Assembly (NCBI GenBank): GCA_017442855.1
Contig: JAFSPM010000045.1
Span: 248,001 to 312,000 of the forward strand
DNA length: 64,000 nucleotides
Direction: 5' to 3'
DNA from: Bacteroidaceae bacterium
GTDB lineage: Bacteria; Bacteroidota; Bacteroidia; Bacteroidales; Bacteroidaceae
The notes beneath the pieces are model-generated. The model worked only from the letters and a program-made list of their open reading frames with translations. It was not told the origin of the DNA and made no database searches. Made by a program: the position numbers and the translations under genes. This document shows positions 62,832 to 64,000 of this stretch, one piece after another. How positions within the stretch are numbered: position 1 is the first letter of the stretch; every line of letters begins with the position of its first letter.

Positions 62832-63578
62832 TTAAATGATTTCTATAGCACTGACAGGAATCCAGCCCACTTTTCCGTCTTCCAACGTGATTTCTTTCCA
62901 TTCTTTCATACTGTTGTCCTTTATGCTGACTTTTCGGCCTTCGTGGATGACAAACAAGCTGGTGCCTTCGTCGCTTGGCGTACTTCTTACAGTGACACTT
63001 GGCGACAGTACGATGGCATCGGTACGATGGTCGATTTTACCTTTTTGTTCGAATGCAAAAAGATTTGTAACTATACACAAAATCAAAGAGATAAGTGCTA
63101 CAAAGAAGCCTATCTTACGCCATCTGACACCTTTGGTAAAGAAATAGATGGCCAATGCTGCTAACGTGCAGAAAAAGAAGCCAATGCCCCATGCGCCCCA
63201 AGTATCTACAGGCAGCATATTGATGAGTGCGCGTGTCCAAGCCACAAAGAATACCTCTGGATTGGGGTTGATCTTATCGACTGTCTTGGCACGGGCAATA
63301 TCGAGATTGGCGCTCACATCGGCATTTCCGGGCTGCAAGAGTAAGGCACGCTCGTAGTTGAGGATGGCCCTACCCAACTCGTCTTGCTTGAAATAGGCAT
63401 TGCCCAGGTTGTAATAGATCTCACCCGACTCGCCCTGTTGCAACAACGACTCATAGATCTCTATGGCTTGGGCATACTCCTTATTTATATAGGCACTGTC
63501 GGCCTGCGCTTTAGTTTGCGCAAATGCTGACGTGACTGCAAATAATAATGCGAATAATATGCTAATATGTTGTTTCAT
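62832..63578 (-). CDS. batE: BatE, TPR and SH3-domain protein
   Basis: The 248-residue protein has a signal peptide (cleavage near AFAQ), two TPR units (about 27-90; EIYYNLGNAYFKQDELGRAI), two hydrophobic helices (about 128-170) and a C-terminal SH3-like domain (VLSPSVTVRSTPSDEGTSLF). This is the BatE layout of the Bat aerotolerance operon. The BatD end lies just upstream, which supports the name. Confidence 0.9.
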   Translation of the reverse strand: MKQHISILFALLFAVTSAFAQTKAQADSAYINKEYAQAIEIYESLLQQGESGEIYYNLGNAYFKQDELGRAILNYERALLLQPGNADVSANLDIARAKTVDKINPNPEVFFVAWTRALINMLPVDTWGAWGIGFFFCTLAALAIYFFTKGVRWRKIGFFVALISLILCIVTNLFAFEQKGKIDHRTDAIVLSPSVTVRSTPSDEGTSLFVIHEGRKVSIKDNSMKEWKEITLEDGKVGWIPVSAIEII

Positions 63579-63585
63579 AACTGCT

Positions 63586-64000
63586 TTAGTGTTTGATAGT
63601 GTTCTCCATTTTACCTATTGTGTCGAGCGCAGATGCATAGACTTTGTCCATGTTCTGATGCTTTTCCTCGCCTGGTGCAAAGCGTGCAAACTCGCATGTG
63701 TCGAGGATTTCAATAAACTCGTTGATGACTTCCTGCGACACTTGGTGTTCTTTCAGCTGTCCCTCGATATTGTCTTTCGACAGCATGGATGAAGGAATGT
63801 TGAGCTTGTCGCTGGTATAGCCCCACAAGGCCTTGAGTACCTCATCGTAGAACTGGTCGCCATTGCCATCGGCTAACAGCTTACCTGCTTCTTTCATGCG
63901 TTTGAGGGCTACCTTATTGGCTTTCTTGTTCTTCATCTTGGTGACATTGGCATTCTCAGCTATCTGACGACGATAGATGATGAAGATAATGATGAAAAAG
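63586..64000 (-). CDS. batD: BatD, C-terminal part (cut by window edge)
   Basis: The frame is open to the window edge. The visible part encodes a hydrophobic helix (FFIIIFIIYRR), then a cytoplasmic helical tail (ALKRMKEAGKLLADGNGDQF and LWGYTSDKLNIPSS), as at the C-terminus of BatD. It ends 7 bp before batE. The internal Met at 63936 is not the start. Confidence 0.85.
   Translation of the reverse strand, partial: FFIIIFIIYRRQIAENANVTKMKNKKANKVALKRMKEAGKLLADGNGDQFYDEVLKALWGYTSDKLNIPSSMLSKDNIEGQLKEHQVSQEVINEFIEILDTCEFARFAPGEEKHQNMDKVYASALDTIGKMENTIKH

Overview
The window is a chromosomal segment of a Bacteroidales bacterium, most likely Prevotellaceae (Prevotella or a close relative). The evidence is direct. 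Promoters have the Bacteroidetes form (TTTG, a 19-20 bp gap, then TAnnTTTG, usually TATCTTTG). Several families are typical of the phylum: a DUF4296 lipoprotein, a TamL-type outer-membrane lipoprotein, the BatD/BatE pair, an HU-like protein followed by a 'smalltalk' peptide, and a cysteine-poor DksA. Base composition is moderate. No rRNA, CRISPR array, integrase or intact insertion sequence is visible.

Layout. 1-10.6 kb is housekeeping: fabD with an EamA exporter, a HAD phosphatase and MFS-like protein, dgkA with a RelA-type (p)ppGpp synthetase, and purT. A tRNA-Val(CAC) follows. After about 400 bp of non-coding DNA, a strong promoter leads through a structured RNA with a terminator-like end into a four-gene secreted operon (11.5-17.2 kb: LPP20-like lipoprotein, a larger exported protein, a PEGA/beta-barrel protein and an exported transglutaminase-like protein). 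Two identical tRNA-Arg(ACG) genes, htpG, clpC, gyrA, two tandem TPR paralogues, and a PqqD-like/patatin pair follow. 30.7-34 kb holds a thioesterase, tRNA-Gly(CCC), a GH88 hydrolase and a Tat-exported aldo/keto reductase-ferredoxin. Then come clpB, a glutathione peroxidase, a CE2-like esterase, DUF1015, a type 2 ileS, dksA, lspA, a DUF4296 lipoprotein, a TrmH methylase and tamL.

48.8-60.6 kb is the accessory-looking part. A hexuronate-type MFS gene is bracketed by two inverted copies of an intergenic repeat. The SIMPL-domain gene beside it carries a second copy of its own 3' end. A MurU-like nucleotidyltransferase is followed by an AmgK-like kinase fused to a RapZ C-terminal domain. Then come an SDR, a carboxylesterase, two double-glycine leader peptides with a truncated third copy, the HU-like/smalltalk pair, 22-bp spaced iterons and a Fic protein with a probable autoregulatory operator. 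60.6-64 kb returns to core genes (an exported sugar isomerase-like protein, trmD, a small DNA-binding protein, batE and the 3' end of batD).

The most interesting signals are: (i) two genes whose last codons are repeated beyond a G/C hairpin, one pair differing only at synonymous sites; (ii) two families of palindromic intergenic repeats whose arms differ between copies but stay complementary; (iii) the structured leader RNA; (iv) the orphan double-glycine peptides; (v) the kinase-RapZ fusion; and (vi) an isoleucyl-tRNA synthetase with a GXHH version of the HIGH motif.
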